34,165 nt of DNA from Verrucomicrobiota bacterium (GCA_021325145.1 JAJPHR010000003.1:1-34165), one strand, 5' to 3'; shown: positions 16,778 through 24,929, numbered from the stretch's first letter. The notes: generated from the letters alone by a model not told the origin. Numbers and translations are program-made.

Positions 16778-18574
16778 ATGAGAACGAGATCGTTGTCCGG
16801 CTTTCGTGCTACGCTCTGCCGATGTCTGCCTTTCATCGTCGCATTTGGATTGGCGGTTCCCGCCTGGCCCGCCGAAACCGCCGCGCTTCTAAGCGCGCTC
16901 GGGCGAATGCCGGTCAAGGAACTGACCGTATTCAAGGACGGGCATGCGTTTATAGCCCGGGAAGGCAATATGCCCACGGACGCGAGCGGCAATGTGTTGA
17001 TGGACGATTTGCCCGCGCCCGTCCTGGGCACATTCTGGCCTTATTCGGCGGAGCACAACACGCATCTCGCCGGCACGGTTGCGGGCCATCGTCGCGTGCT
17101 GGTGGAACGGACGGCGCTGACATTGCGTGAATTGCTCGAGGCCAACATCGGAGCCGAAGGATTTGTCACCGAGGACATGACCAATCACTACGCCGCCACC
17201 ATTGTGGGCATTCCAGCGCGCAGTGCGGAGGAACTGGAAGCAACCAGTCCCCCCAACAGTGGCGACAAGCTTCCCGAGAAAGGCACTCTCATCCTGCTTA
17301 AAACCCAGAATGGAATCAAAGCGATCAACCTCGACCGCATTCAGGATTTCACTTTCAAGGACACCCAAAAGTCCACAACCGGCCAGGAGGAATTCCGCAA
17401 TCTGCTCACCCTGAATCTGAACTGGGAGCGCGGCCATGCTGGAAAAACCGCGAAGATCGGGATGCTTTATTTGCAAAAGGGGGTGCGCTGGATTCCAAAT
17501 TACAAGGTGTCGCTCGATGGAAACGGCCAGGCATCGATTAAATTGCAGGCGACTTTAATCAACGAACTGGCCGATCTGGATGACGTTTCGGTGAATCTGG
17601 TCATCGGCGTGCCGTCGTTCTATTTCAAAGACACGCTTGACCCCATGGCGCTCCAGCAAACGATGGCGCAGTTGTCGCAATATTTTCAGACCGCGCCCAA
17701 CCCAGCCCTTGTGAACAGCGCCCTGGGTCAAAATTTTTACAACTCGATCATGACCCGGCAAACGGCCCGCGCCGGGGACTATGCGCAGTCCAGTACCGAG
17801 CCATCCGCGACTGCCGATCTTGGCCCGGACATCGGGGATTCGAAAAAGAACGAAGACTTGTACGTGTTCAACGTCAAGCACGTTACTTTGAAAAGGGGCG
17901 AACGCATGGTGCTGACCGTTGCGGAAATGACGCTTCCGTACCAGGATGTTTTCACGCTGGAATTACCATTTGGCCCGCCGCCCAGGATGAGAAGCAATCT
18001 GAATTCGGAACAGCAGCTCGAACTGGCCCGCCTGGCCGCCGCGCCGAAAGTGATGCATAAAATGCGGCTGACCAACCAGAGCAGCGTTCCGCTCACGACG
18101 GCGCCGGTCCTCATCCTCCGCGAAGGCCGCGTGCTTGCGCAGGGGCTCATGACCTATGCGGCGCCGGGCGCGCAAAGCGATGTGGCCATTACGACTGCTG
18201 TCGATATTCAGGCAAAGAAAAGCGATGTTGAAATCAAGCGCACACCGAATGCGCTTACTCACAACAACAGCCAGTACTCGCGCATCGACATGAAAGGCAA
18301 ACTGACTTTGACCAACCGTCGCGCTCAGGCTGTGGATGTGGAGGTGACCCGGTATGTGCTGGGCGAAGTTGAATCCGCCGGACAGGGAGCGAAGATCGAG
18401 AAAGTTGACCTGTTCGAGGATGAGGACGCCGCTTCATTCGGGGAAACCGAACTGCCCAATGGGTGGAATTGGGGGGAAACCTTCAACGGCGTTGGCCGCA
18501 TCACGTGGAAGCAGAAGCTGGCGCCGGCCGCGCAGTTGGAACTCGGCTACGACTGGTTTTACTACTGGCGATGA
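16778..18574 (+). CDS. Secreted protein with DUF4139-like domain
   Basis: 598 residues with a clear signal peptide (RCLPFIVAFGLAVPAWPAET, likely cut near residue 32). The N-terminal part has VKELTVFKDGHAFIAREG, similar to the start of DUF4140/DUF4139 proteins. The middle part has GVRWIPNYKVSLDGNGQA, then KLQATLINELADLDDVSVNL and VIGVPSF, which recalls the DUF4139 pattern of W-P-Y strands followed by an A-x-V-x-N-x-x-x-x-D segment. The C-terminal half is beta-rich and ends in LELGYDWFYYWR, without a sorting signal. No catalytic motif was recognised, so no function is assigned. It lies 114 bases after the GH95 gene on the same strand and ends 32 bases from the convergent GH28-like gene. The family assignment is tentative, but the ORF is clearly a gene. 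Confidence 0.75.
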   Translation: MRTRSLSGFRATLCRCLPFIVAFGLAVPAWPAETAALLSALGRMPVKELTVFKDGHAFIAREGNMPTDASGNVLMDDLPAPVLGTFWPYSAEHNTHLAGTVAGHRRVLVERTALTLRELLEANIGAEGFVTEDMTNHYAATIVGIPARSAEELEATSPPNSGDKLPEKGTLILLKTQNGIKAINLDRIQDFTFKDTQKSTTGQEEFRNLLTLNLNWERGHAGKTAKIGMLYLQKGVRWIPNYKVSLDGNGQASIKLQATLINELADLDDVSVNLVIGVPSFYFKDTLDPMALQQTMAQLSQYFQTAPNPALVNSALGQNFYNSIMTRQTARAGDYAQSSTEPSATADLGPDIGDSKKNEDLYVFNVKHVTLKRGERMVLTVAEMTLPYQDVFTLELPFGPPPRMRSNLNSEQQLELARLAAAPKVMHKMRLTNQSSVPLTTAPVLILREGRVLAQGLMTYAAPGAQSDVAITTAVDIQAKKSDVEIKRTPNALTHNNSQYSRIDMKGKLTLTNRRAQAVDVEVTRYVLGEVESAGQGAKIEKVDLFEDEDAASFGETELPNGWNWGETFNGVGRITWKQKLAPAAQLELGYDWFYYWR

Positions 18575-18606
18575 GCAAAACGCCTCGCCCAATTTCCCCA
18601 CTGCAA

Positions 18607-20220
18607 TTATTGAACTGCGTCGAGCAGAGGCGAATTCCGGATCACGGCGCCCTTCACGCCTTCAAAACGGGCAGGGGACACACCATCGGCGACTTGCGCT
18701 TTAAAATGGTCGATTTCGAGGCCGTCCACATCCACGCATTGCATCGCGGGACGCAGATCCTCGTTGTCGAGCGTGAAGCGGATGTTCGCGAGTTCGAGAT
18801 CGCGCACGTGGCGGGCGAACAGGCCGTAGGCGGGCATCGTGCCGAGGTTTTTGGGCTCGGGATAACCGGCGCCCAGCTCCTTGGGCACGCGGGCCGCATC
18901 TTCCTTCGTGCCGCCGCCCTTGAAGACGAACCGGATGTTTTCCAGGCGCACACCTTCAACCATTTGTTCGGGAAGTCCTTCGATCTGAATGCCGCTCATG
19001 GGTTCGCAACCAGTTGCGATCACATTCGAGATCAAAATATTTCTGGCGCGACTGGGCACGGGCACATCGGGGCCGCGATGGCGCTTGCCGGTCGTGATGT
19101 AAATTGGATACGCGGCCACATCCATCATGGTGATGTTGTTGAAAGTGATATTTTCCATGATGCCGCCATCGACTTCCTCGAGTGTGATGCCACGGCAGCC
19201 GCGGAAAGTGCAGTTGGCGACCGTGCAGTTCCGGTAGCCGCCATTGGATTCCGTGCCAAATTTGATGCGGCCGTTTTTGATGCTGCTCGGCTTCATCGTG
19301 CCGTCGAGCAGCGTTCCCTCTTCGAACCCGGAAACCTGGCAGTTGATGATGGTGAGGTTCTCCGTGATTACATTTCTCCCCAGCGCGAAAGTGCTTTTTG
19401 GACAAAGCGCGTCGTCACGCGGCGAATTGATCCGGCAATTGGAAACCATGGTGTTGCGGCAGCAATCGATGTCAATGCCATCACGATCAGTGTCCATGGT
19501 CACATTATCGACCGTCATATTGTCGCAGCCCGTGACGAGAATGGCAAAATGGCCGCCATGGAAAATGGTGATATCGCGGAGCAACACATTGCGGCAGAGC
19601 TTGAGGGCAATCGCCTTGTTGCCGAGCCGAACGGGCGGGGCGTTGGTCCGCGGGTTCGAGTTGGTTTTGTTCCAGGTGGAGAAGCCGCTCATCCGGTCGA
19701 GGATTCCATCACTGCGGACGAGCCCTCCGCCTTTGATCATGCCAAATCCGGTGATGCTGACGTTGGTCAGGTTCTCGCCCCAGATGAGGCTGTTGTGGAA
19801 ATAGGTGTGCCCGCCATCCTGATAAGCGATGCCTTCCCAAGGCTCCGTCTCATCATAGGCGTTCATATTCTGCGGCGCGCCGAGAATGATTGCGCCGGCA
19901 TCGAGGAACAGATGGATATTGCTCTTCAATCGGATGCTTCCGCTCAAATACGTCCCAGCGGGGAAATAAACCGTGCCCCCGCCGGCATCGGCGCAGGCAT
20001 CGATGGTCTTGTTGATCGCGGGACTGTCCAGGATCTTGCCGTCCCCCAGCGCGCCGTACGCGCAAACGCTATACACGACCTTCCTTCCCGTGCCAGGCTG
20101 GTCATCGCCGGAGTCGGCGGCGAAAACTCCAATTTGGGAAAGCCCCGGTGCGAGAACGCTGAGGCAGCAAAGCACAAATTTGACGATGCCATCAACGGCG
20201 CCGGGGGATGAAGTGTTCAT
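18607..20220 (-). CDS. Secreted GH28-like right-handed beta-helix glycosidase
   Basis: 537 residues from ATG 20220; the frame extends upstream, but the signal peptide (KFVLCCLSVLAPGLSQIGVFAADSG) starts soon after this ATG. The opening YGALGDGKILDSPAINKTID followed by GGGTVYFPAGTYLSGSIRLK is typical of GH28 polygalacturonase-like beta-helices. The acidic site residues appear as D247 (DRDGIDID) and D269/D270 (SPRDDALCPKS). The GHG motif that carries the supporting histidine is absent: GRIKFGTESNGGYRN occupies that region, and RGITLEEVDGG stands where RIK is expected. It therefore belongs to a divergent GH28 branch whose substrate may be a modified or non-pectic uronate or galactoside glycan. 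It converges on the DUF4139-like gene. Confidence 0.88.
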   Translation of the reverse strand: MNTSSPGAVDGIVKFVLCCLSVLAPGLSQIGVFAADSGDDQPGTGRKVVYSVCAYGALGDGKILDSPAINKTIDACADAGGGTVYFPAGTYLSGSIRLKSNIHLFLDAGAIILGAPQNMNAYDETEPWEGIAYQDGGHTYFHNSLIWGENLTNVSITGFGMIKGGGLVRSDGILDRMSGFSTWNKTNSNPRTNAPPVRLGNKAIALKLCRNVLLRDITIFHGGHFAILVTGCDNMTVDNVTMDTDRDGIDIDCCRNTMVSNCRINSPRDDALCPKSTFALGRNVITENLTIINCQVSGFEEGTLLDGTMKPSSIKNGRIKFGTESNGGYRNCTVANCTFRGCRGITLEEVDGGIMENITFNNITMMDVAAYPIYITTGKRHRGPDVPVPSRARNILISNVIATGCEPMSGIQIEGLPEQMVEGVRLENIRFVFKGGGTKEDAARVPKELGAGYPEPKNLGTMPAYGLFARHVRDLELANIRFTLDNEDLRPAMQCVDVDGLEIDHFKAQVADGVSPARFEGVKGAVIRNSPLLDAVQ

Positions 20221-20234
20221 AGTTATTAATTTAT

Positions 20235-20262
20235 ACTGTAGCGAATTTGCGGCGGTTGCCAA
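20235..20262 (-). promoter_or_regulatory. Possible sigma-70 promoter for the GH28-like gene
   Basis: On the minus strand TTGGCA (20262-20257) and TACAGT (20240-20235) are spaced by 16 bases, upstream of ATG 20220 in an AT-rich stretch. The match to consensus is 5/6 and 4/6 by eye. The leader would be very short, which lowers confidence. Confidence 0.3.
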
Positions 20263-20289
20263 GCATACAATTGTCGAACAGCGGCGGCG

Positions 20290-20916
20290 ATGTTGAAGGT
20301 TGCTTTCGCGGGCGGTTTGCCGGAGCGTAGAACGGTGAAGCGGCACAGCCTCATTCTGATTTCCGCGATAGTCGTGTTGCTTGCGATCGTGCTAAGCGCC
20401 TGGTATGCGCTGGCTTCGCAACAGCCCCGGCTGACGTTTGACGGCTGCCGATATTCTCCCGCGGACGGACGGTGGTATGCCGACCTGCAATTCAAGAATC
20501 GCTCCAAAAAGAACATGCACTGTGACGGGTATGTATTGGAGCTTGCGGGCGGGCTCAAGACCAATGAAACCATGCTGGATTTTCAGTGCATCGTGGAGGT
20601 TGGGGACAAGCAGGTTCAATCCTGGCCGCTGTGGTTCGCCACCTGGCTCGACGTAAAGCCGGGCGAATCAGTTAAACTCAGACTGAACATCGATCCGAAT
20701 AATCCGCCGAAGCGGATCGCCTTGAAGTACTCCGAAGCCCCAACTCCCCCGAGCCGCATAAGGGCTGCCTTGGGGACGGCTCGCTATTATGTCCGCCGTT
20801 GGTTGCATCTGAAGCCCCAGCGCCGGGTGCTTAACAACAGTGACGTGCTTTGGTGCCCGTCGAAACTGCCGCTTCACGCAGATCCGGACTCAAATCCAAC
20901 CGAAGTCACCCGCTGA
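20290..20916 (+). CDS. Membrane-anchored protein of unknown function
   Basis: 208 residues. One membrane segment lies near the N-terminus (LILISAIVVLLAIVLSAWYAL, about residues 21-41), preceded by basic residues, so the rest is expected outside the cytoplasm. That domain reads like a small beta-sandwich (RLTFDGCRYSPADGRWYADL, then QFKNRSKKNMHCDGYVLEL) and has several cysteines (GC, HC, QC, WC) that could form disulfides. I do not recognise a family. GTG 20335 with GGAG 9 bases upstream is an equally good start and would place the basic residues directly before the membrane segment. It is divergent from the GH28-like gene. Confidence 0.6.
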   Translation: MLKVAFAGGLPERRTVKRHSLILISAIVVLLAIVLSAWYALASQQPRLTFDGCRYSPADGRWYADLQFKNRSKKNMHCDGYVLELAGGLKTNETMLDFQCIVEVGDKQVQSWPLWFATWLDVKPGESVKLRLNIDPNNPPKRIALKYSEAPTPPSRIRAALGTARYYVRRWLHLKPQRRVLNNSDVLWCPSKLPLHADPDSNPTEVTR

Positions 20917-21236
20917 TTTGAAAGCACAAAGACTTTCCCGGCAAGGCCGGAACACCGCCCCGAGACACACGTTTCATGCCGGTTCCGCGACCGTTTAACG
21001 GTGTCCTGGCATTCGATTTATCCCATCCTCCATTTCACGATTGATTGTCAGAACATGCTGGACACCCACTTACCTTCAGCACAATATTGAAATCGTGAGA
21101 CGAGACAAGCCCGCAAACTCCAAGACTTGGCAAACACCACAAATGATGCTGCTTGGTTATTCCCCGCTGTCATTCGTTTGCCGCGATTGCAGTTATCTTG
21201 GAATTTGCGTGAGTGAGAAGGAGCGGGGAGACCTGG
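20917..21236. other. Intergenic stretch without a convincing gene
   Basis: About 320 bases between the unknown membrane protein and the GNAT gene. A short hairpin (CCGGCAAGGCCGG) lies near 20938-20952, and there is a short open frame at 21041-21259. That frame has a cysteine cluster (CRDCSYLGIC) but overlaps the GNAT start and lacks a good ribosome-binding site. No tRNA, repeat family or strong promoter was seen. Confidence 0.5.
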
Positions 21237-21707
21237 ATGCAAAAGTTGCCGCAGCCTGACGGCTTGGAACCCGTAACCATCATACCTTACGCCGACGCCG
21301 CCCATCGGAGCCAAGTCGTGGCGCTCTGGGAGGTCGTTTTCGGCTACGACGCGCCTCACAACAAACCCAGCCTGGCCATCGATAAGAAGATCTCAGCCAA
21401 GGACGGGCTTTTCTTTGTTGCTCTTGCGGGCGCTTTGGTCGTCGGCACAGTCATGGCGGGCTACGATGGTCATCGCGGCTGGATTTACTCCGTAGCTGTC
21501 TCGCCGTCACATCGCCGGCAGGGCATCGGCACCCGACTGGTTTCCATGGCCGAGCAAGCCTTGACCGCGCAGGGATGCGTGAAGATCAATCTGCAGATTC
21601 TGGAAGGCAACGCGAGCGTCACGGCCTTTTATGAATCGCTGGGATTTTCCGTGGAGAAGCGCATCAGCATGGGCAAGCGAATACCGAAAAATGTGCCTGG
21701 CGCCTGA
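21237..21707 (+). CDS. GNAT-family N-acetyltransferase
   Basis: 156 residues from ATG 21237, which has GGGGAG about 9 bases upstream; a longer start at 21213 is possible but has no such site. The acetyl-CoA-binding motif A is visible as VAVSPSHRRQGIGTRLV, and NASVTAFYESLGFSVE is the typical C-terminal GNAT motif. Overall it resembles the small YpeA-like acetyltransferases, whose substrates are mostly unknown. It transfers an acetyl group from acetyl-CoA to an amine, probably in the cytoplasm. It is not obviously linked to the polysaccharide operon 245 bases downstream. Confidence 0.85.
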   Translation: MQKLPQPDGLEPVTIIPYADAAHRSQVVALWEVVFGYDAPHNKPSLAIDKKISAKDGLFFVALAGALVVGTVMAGYDGHRGWIYSVAVSPSHRRQGIGTRLVSMAEQALTAQGCVKINLQILEGNASVTAFYESLGFSVEKRISMGKRIPKNVPGA

Positions 21708-21802
21708 CCGGTCACAGCCTTCGCTCAGACCATGGATCGGATCAATCCGCCTAAGCGGATCCTTTCACAAATCTTCTTGCAGACTCAGCATTAGCGGTCA
21801 AG

Positions 21803-21831
21803 TTCTCCCCTCCGTTCTGTGCCTTTATACT
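21803..21831 (+). promoter_or_regulatory. Possible promoter of the polysaccharide export operon
   Basis: TATACT (21826-21831) is a good -10 candidate. TTCTCC (21803-21808), 17 bases upstream, is a poor -35, so an activator or another sigma factor may be needed. A start here would give a leader of about 110 bases holding the structured element at 21853-21905. Confidence 0.3.
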
Positions 21832-21852
21832 TTTTCGTGGCAAGCTCCGCAT

Positions 21853-21905
21853 CTCCGTGTCTGTACGGACAGCCGCGACGGGTCAAATACGGAGCGGTTA
21901 CCCGT
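21853..21905 (+). promoter_or_regulatory. Predicted structured leader (pseudoknot) of the polysaccharide export operon
   Basis: CTCCGTGT (21853-21860) pairs with ATACGGAG (21887-21894) over 8 positions, one of them G-T. Directly inside lies the hairpin CTGT-ACGG-ACAG (21861-21872). ACGGGT (21878-21883), within the enclosed junction, can pair with ACCCGT (21900-21905) outside it, making an H-type pseudoknot. Downstream, GCGGT (21894-21898) could instead pair with ACCGC (21931-21935), close to the AAGGTA ribosome-binding site, which would give a switch. The 3' words GGGTC-AAA and AGC-GG-TTACC faintly recall the c-di-GMP-I (GEMM) riboswitch, but the GNRA-capped stem of that class is not seen. 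No covariance test was possible. Confidence 0.35.
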
Positions 21906-21951
21906 AGAGAATGGACGTGCAATCCCTACCACCGCTAACTAAGGTAAAGTC

Positions 21952-22785
21952 ATGGATTTGCTGCAGTACTGGAATCTGCGCGAGCGCCCATTTGAGCCGA
22001 CATGGGACACGCGCTTCTTTTTCCAAAGCCGCGACCACGATGAGGCGCTCGACCGCCTCACGTTCCTGGTCGAGGAGAAAACCATGTTGCTGGGCATGCT
22101 CACCGGCGAGATCGGTTGCGGCAAGACCCTCACCCGCGCCGTTTTCACCGAACGCCTCGAAGCCCGCAAATTCCAGGTCGTCACGCAGGAAAATTCCGCT
22201 TTCTCTTTCAACGATCTGCTCGGCTCCGTCGTTCAGCAGTTGGACGGCAATGTAGAGAAAACCAGTCAGACCAAGCACGCCCGTTACCAACGCCTCCGTC
22301 GCGCCGTCGAACGCATTCACGCCGAAAATCGCCACCTCGTTCTCATCTTCGACGAGGCCCAGGAAATGTCCCCGCAGACGCTCAACGAGCTTAAGATGCT
22401 CACGAACCTCAATGGCGCGGGCAAACCTTACCTGACCATCATCCTGGTCGGGCAGCCGGAGTTGCGCGGCTTTGTCGGTGGTCTGCCCGCCATTAACCAG
22501 CGCATCAGCCTGCGTTTTCATCTCAATTCACTCAGCCGCGAGGATGCCGCCAACTATTTCCGCCATCGGCTCAAAGTAGCCGGCCATGCCACCGGCGAAT
22601 TGTTCCCCGCCGATGCCGTCGAACGCGCCTTCCAAGCCTCGCTCGGCACGCCGCGCGAACTGAACCGCATCGCCAAACTCGCCCTCGAACACGCCTGGCT
22701 CAAAGCCTATCCTCAAGTTTCGTTCCAAGCCGTCGATGCCGTGGTCCGCGACTTGCAGTTTCATCAGAATCTGCCGCCCGCATGA
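21952..22785 (+). CDS. ExeA-like AAA ATPase of a polysaccharide/secretion cluster
   Basis: 277 residues, a P-loop AAA ATPase like ExeA/GspA and the exosortase-associated ATPases that accompany exopolysaccharide genes. The opening YWNLRERPFEPTWDTRFFF is typical of the family. Walker A is GEIGCGKT (residues 52-59), Walker B is LVLIFDEAQEM (D134/E135), and TIILVGQPELRG is the sensor-1 region. It lacks the C-terminal peptidoglycan-binding domain of true ExeA. It is preceded by AAGGTA 6 bases before the ATG. It is the first gene of a coupled operon, with ATGA overlap to the next gene. It probably powers or organises envelope assembly of the export machine; its exact role is unknown in this family. 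Confidence 0.88.
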   Translation: MDLLQYWNLRERPFEPTWDTRFFFQSRDHDEALDRLTFLVEEKTMLLGMLTGEIGCGKTLTRAVFTERLEARKFQVVTQENSAFSFNDLLGSVVQQLDGNVEKTSQTKHARYQRLRRAVERIHAENRHLVLIFDEAQEMSPQTLNELKMLTNLNGAGKPYLTIILVGQPELRGFVGGLPAINQRISLRFHLNSLSREDAANYFRHRLKVAGHATGELFPADAVERAFQASLGTPRELNRIAKLALEHAWLKAYPQVSFQAVDAVVRDLQFHQNLPPA

Positions 22786-24929
22786 GCGACGCCGAATTGA
22801 GCATCAGCGAACTCCGGCGCAAACGTGCCCAATCGGCAGCTTCCAGCAGCGCTGCCGCCGCGCCAGCCTCGACGCTTGAAAACACAACTGTCGAAGCCGC
22901 CATCATCGAAACTGCTCCCCGTCCCGCCGCCGCGCCAGGTCGCCCCAGCCCTGCCAATCGTCCAGCGCCCCGCCGTGCTCCTGAACCGGAGGCGGAATCC
23001 TTCGATCGTTCCCGCTTCCTCGCGGCGATTCGCCAACGCTGGCATTGGCTTGCATTGACCTTGGTTATCGGCGGCGTCATCGGTGGCATCATTGGTTTCG
23101 CGCGCGGCAACTACTCGGCTTTGATCACGCTGACCCTGCGCGATTTGTCCACCAGCTTTGACGGGCCGGATGGCGTCACCTACAAGCCGCCCCGGCCTTC
23201 GAGCCAGGCGATGATCAATTTTCTCACCTCCGCTGAGCTGATGCGTGCCGTTGCTTTGCAAGCCAATCCTCGTGTGACTGAACGGGAACTGCTCAAACAA
23301 CTCGACGTCAGCCCCGTAAAAGGCTCGGAAAACATCGACGTCACGATCACCGGCAAAGACCCGCAGAAACTGGCTGAGTTGGCAAACCTCTACACCGGAA
23401 CCGCGGTGGCGCTCAGCAAGGCAGCCCAGCAGGAGGACCCGGGGGTAATGTACACCAACCTGACCTCGCAACTTCTCGAAATCGAGCGGCAGCAAACCAA
23501 TTTAAATCAACGCTTCATTTCGTTGCGCACGAACTCAGGCATCGCCAACCCGGCCATTGAGAACCCGGCGTTCGAGAAGGAATGGGTTGACCTGCGGGTG
23601 AAGATCGATTTGGCACAAGGTGAGCTGGCTTCGCTCCAGCACCGGGGCAAGCAGGTGGAAAACGAGCCGCTCCGACGCCGCTTGCAGGATGCCACCGCCC
23701 AACTGCTCACCTATCGCAGCGAAGGAAAGCTCGACGAACACCCGGATGTCAAACGGCTCCTCAACGAGATCGCCGCGTTGAACCGCCAACTGGCCAGCAC
23801 CGGATCGGTTGCCGAAACCAACACGACCGAAACTCTGCTCACGCCCCAAATCGACACCGCTGACCGGGAGAAAAGTGCTCTGCAAACTCAAATTCAGCAA
23901 TTGGAAAGCCAGGCCGCTTCAGTCAAAGCCAAGCTCGACAAACTTTACGAGAACACCGGCGAATACAACCAACTCAAGTCCGAACTGGATCGTTTGGACA
24001 ATTACAAACGCACTTTGAACAACCGTCGCTTCGAAGCTCAGCAATACCGCGACAACGCGGAAGGATACTTCCGCCCTCCGTCTGCTCCCACGGCGCTCAA
24101 GGACATCGACCAGCACGCCCGTTATCACCAGGCTGCGGTAGTCGGCGCGCGCGGCGGCTTCATTGGCCTGCTGTTGTCGCTCGGGTTGGTCATGTTGCTG
24201 GAATACGCCGACCCGCGTCTTAAAACCGCCGCCGACGTCAAGCGCGTGACCGGCCTGCCCGTGCTTGCCACCCTGGGTGATCTCGATAAAATGGACGACA
24301 ACGCGCGCAAAGCGTGGGCTTTCCGAACCTGGACCATCCTGGCGGGCACGCTCACACAATCGGCCAATCGCGGCACGGTCTGCGGCTTTATTTCATGCGC
24401 ACGCGGCGAAGGCCGATCGACCTGGGTGGAGATGCTCGTCAACGCGGCGAAAGAACGCGGCTTCGAAGTCATCAAGCTTGATTTTAACAATCCCCAGTCC
24501 GGCGCGCCCGCCCCCGCCGCGACGCCCGTTGCGCAGAACGGCTCTGCGCACGCCGGATCCGAGCACACTCCCGGCGCGCTTATTGTGCCGGAGAGAAATC
24601 AAGCACTCGCGCAAGTCAAATCGCCTTCCGTCATCCATATCGAACTGCCCGGTCTGGTCTGGGATTTGGACCGCCGCATTCAATTTCAAAACGAACTCGA
24701 TCAATGGCAGGCTGTGTCGCGCTCCGTGATACTCGTGGATCTTCCGCCGGCCTCCGTGCCCGAAGCGGTTCTCCTGGCGGAGAACCTCCCACAATTGATT
24801 TGGCTCGTGGATGCGGGCAAATCCCACGCCCGCGAAACCCGGCTCCATTTGGAAACCTTGCGTCATGCTCGTTGCAAATTAGTCGGCGCGGTGTTAAACC
24901 ATGAACCCGAACCTCTGATCAAACTATGA
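22782..24929 (+). CDS. Wzz/GumC-like polysaccharide co-polymerase with degenerate BY-kinase domain
   Basis: 715 residues. A proline/alanine-rich cytoplasmic N-terminus (1-75) is followed by membrane segment 1 (HWLALTLVIGGVIGGIIGF, about 88-106). A long periplasmic coiled-coil domain (about 110-445, for example LESQAASVKAKLDKLYENT) and membrane segment 2 (GFIGLLLSLGLVMLLEYADP) come next. This is the layout of chain-length regulators in Wzx/Wzy-type polysaccharide export. The C-terminal part matches a BY-kinase/CpsD fold (AADVKRVTGLPVLATL, then GFISCARGEGRSTW and VILVDLPPASVPEA with D653). The Walker A lysine is replaced by arginine (R545), and there is no C-terminal tyrosine cluster (it ends EPLIKL), so it is probably not an active kinase. 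ATGA overlaps occur at both ends. Confidence 0.88.
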   Translation: MSDAELSISELRRKRAQSAASSSAAAAPASTLENTTVEAAIIETAPRPAAAPGRPSPANRPAPRRAPEPEAESFDRSRFLAAIRQRWHWLALTLVIGGVIGGIIGFARGNYSALITLTLRDLSTSFDGPDGVTYKPPRPSSQAMINFLTSAELMRAVALQANPRVTERELLKQLDVSPVKGSENIDVTITGKDPQKLAELANLYTGTAVALSKAAQQEDPGVMYTNLTSQLLEIERQQTNLNQRFISLRTNSGIANPAIENPAFEKEWVDLRVKIDLAQGELASLQHRGKQVENEPLRRRLQDATAQLLTYRSEGKLDEHPDVKRLLNEIAALNRQLASTGSVAETNTTETLLTPQIDTADREKSALQTQIQQLESQAASVKAKLDKLYENTGEYNQLKSELDRLDNYKRTLNNRRFEAQQYRDNAEGYFRPPSAPTALKDIDQHARYHQAAVVGARGGFIGLLLSLGLVMLLEYADPRLKTAADVKRVTGLPVLATLGDLDKMDDNARKAWAFRTWTILAGTLTQSANRGTVCGFISCARGEGRSTWVEMLVNAAKERGFEVIKLDFNNPQSGAPAPAATPVAQNGSAHAGSEHTPGALIVPERNQALAQVKSPSVIHIELPGLVWDLDRRIQFQNELDQWQAVSRSVILVDLPPASVPEAVLLAENLPQLIWLVDAGKSHARETRLHLETLRHARCKLVGAVLNHEPEPLIKL

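Noticed and set aside
18463..20211. A 582-residue open frame on the plus strand opposite the GH28-like gene
   Set aside because: It is antisense to a gene with a signal peptide and GH28 motifs. Its translation has no family features and overlaps the end of the DUF4139-like gene.
21041..21259. A 72-residue open frame with a CRDCSYLGIC motif before the GNAT gene
   Set aside because: No good ribosome-binding site, overlaps the GNAT start, and the cysteine cluster alone is not enough evidence.
21841..21905. A bona fide c-di-GMP-I (GEMM) riboswitch
   Set aside because: Only scattered words match. The conserved stem with a GNRA loop and the GGGCAAACC segment are not intact, so only an unspecified structured leader is proposed.
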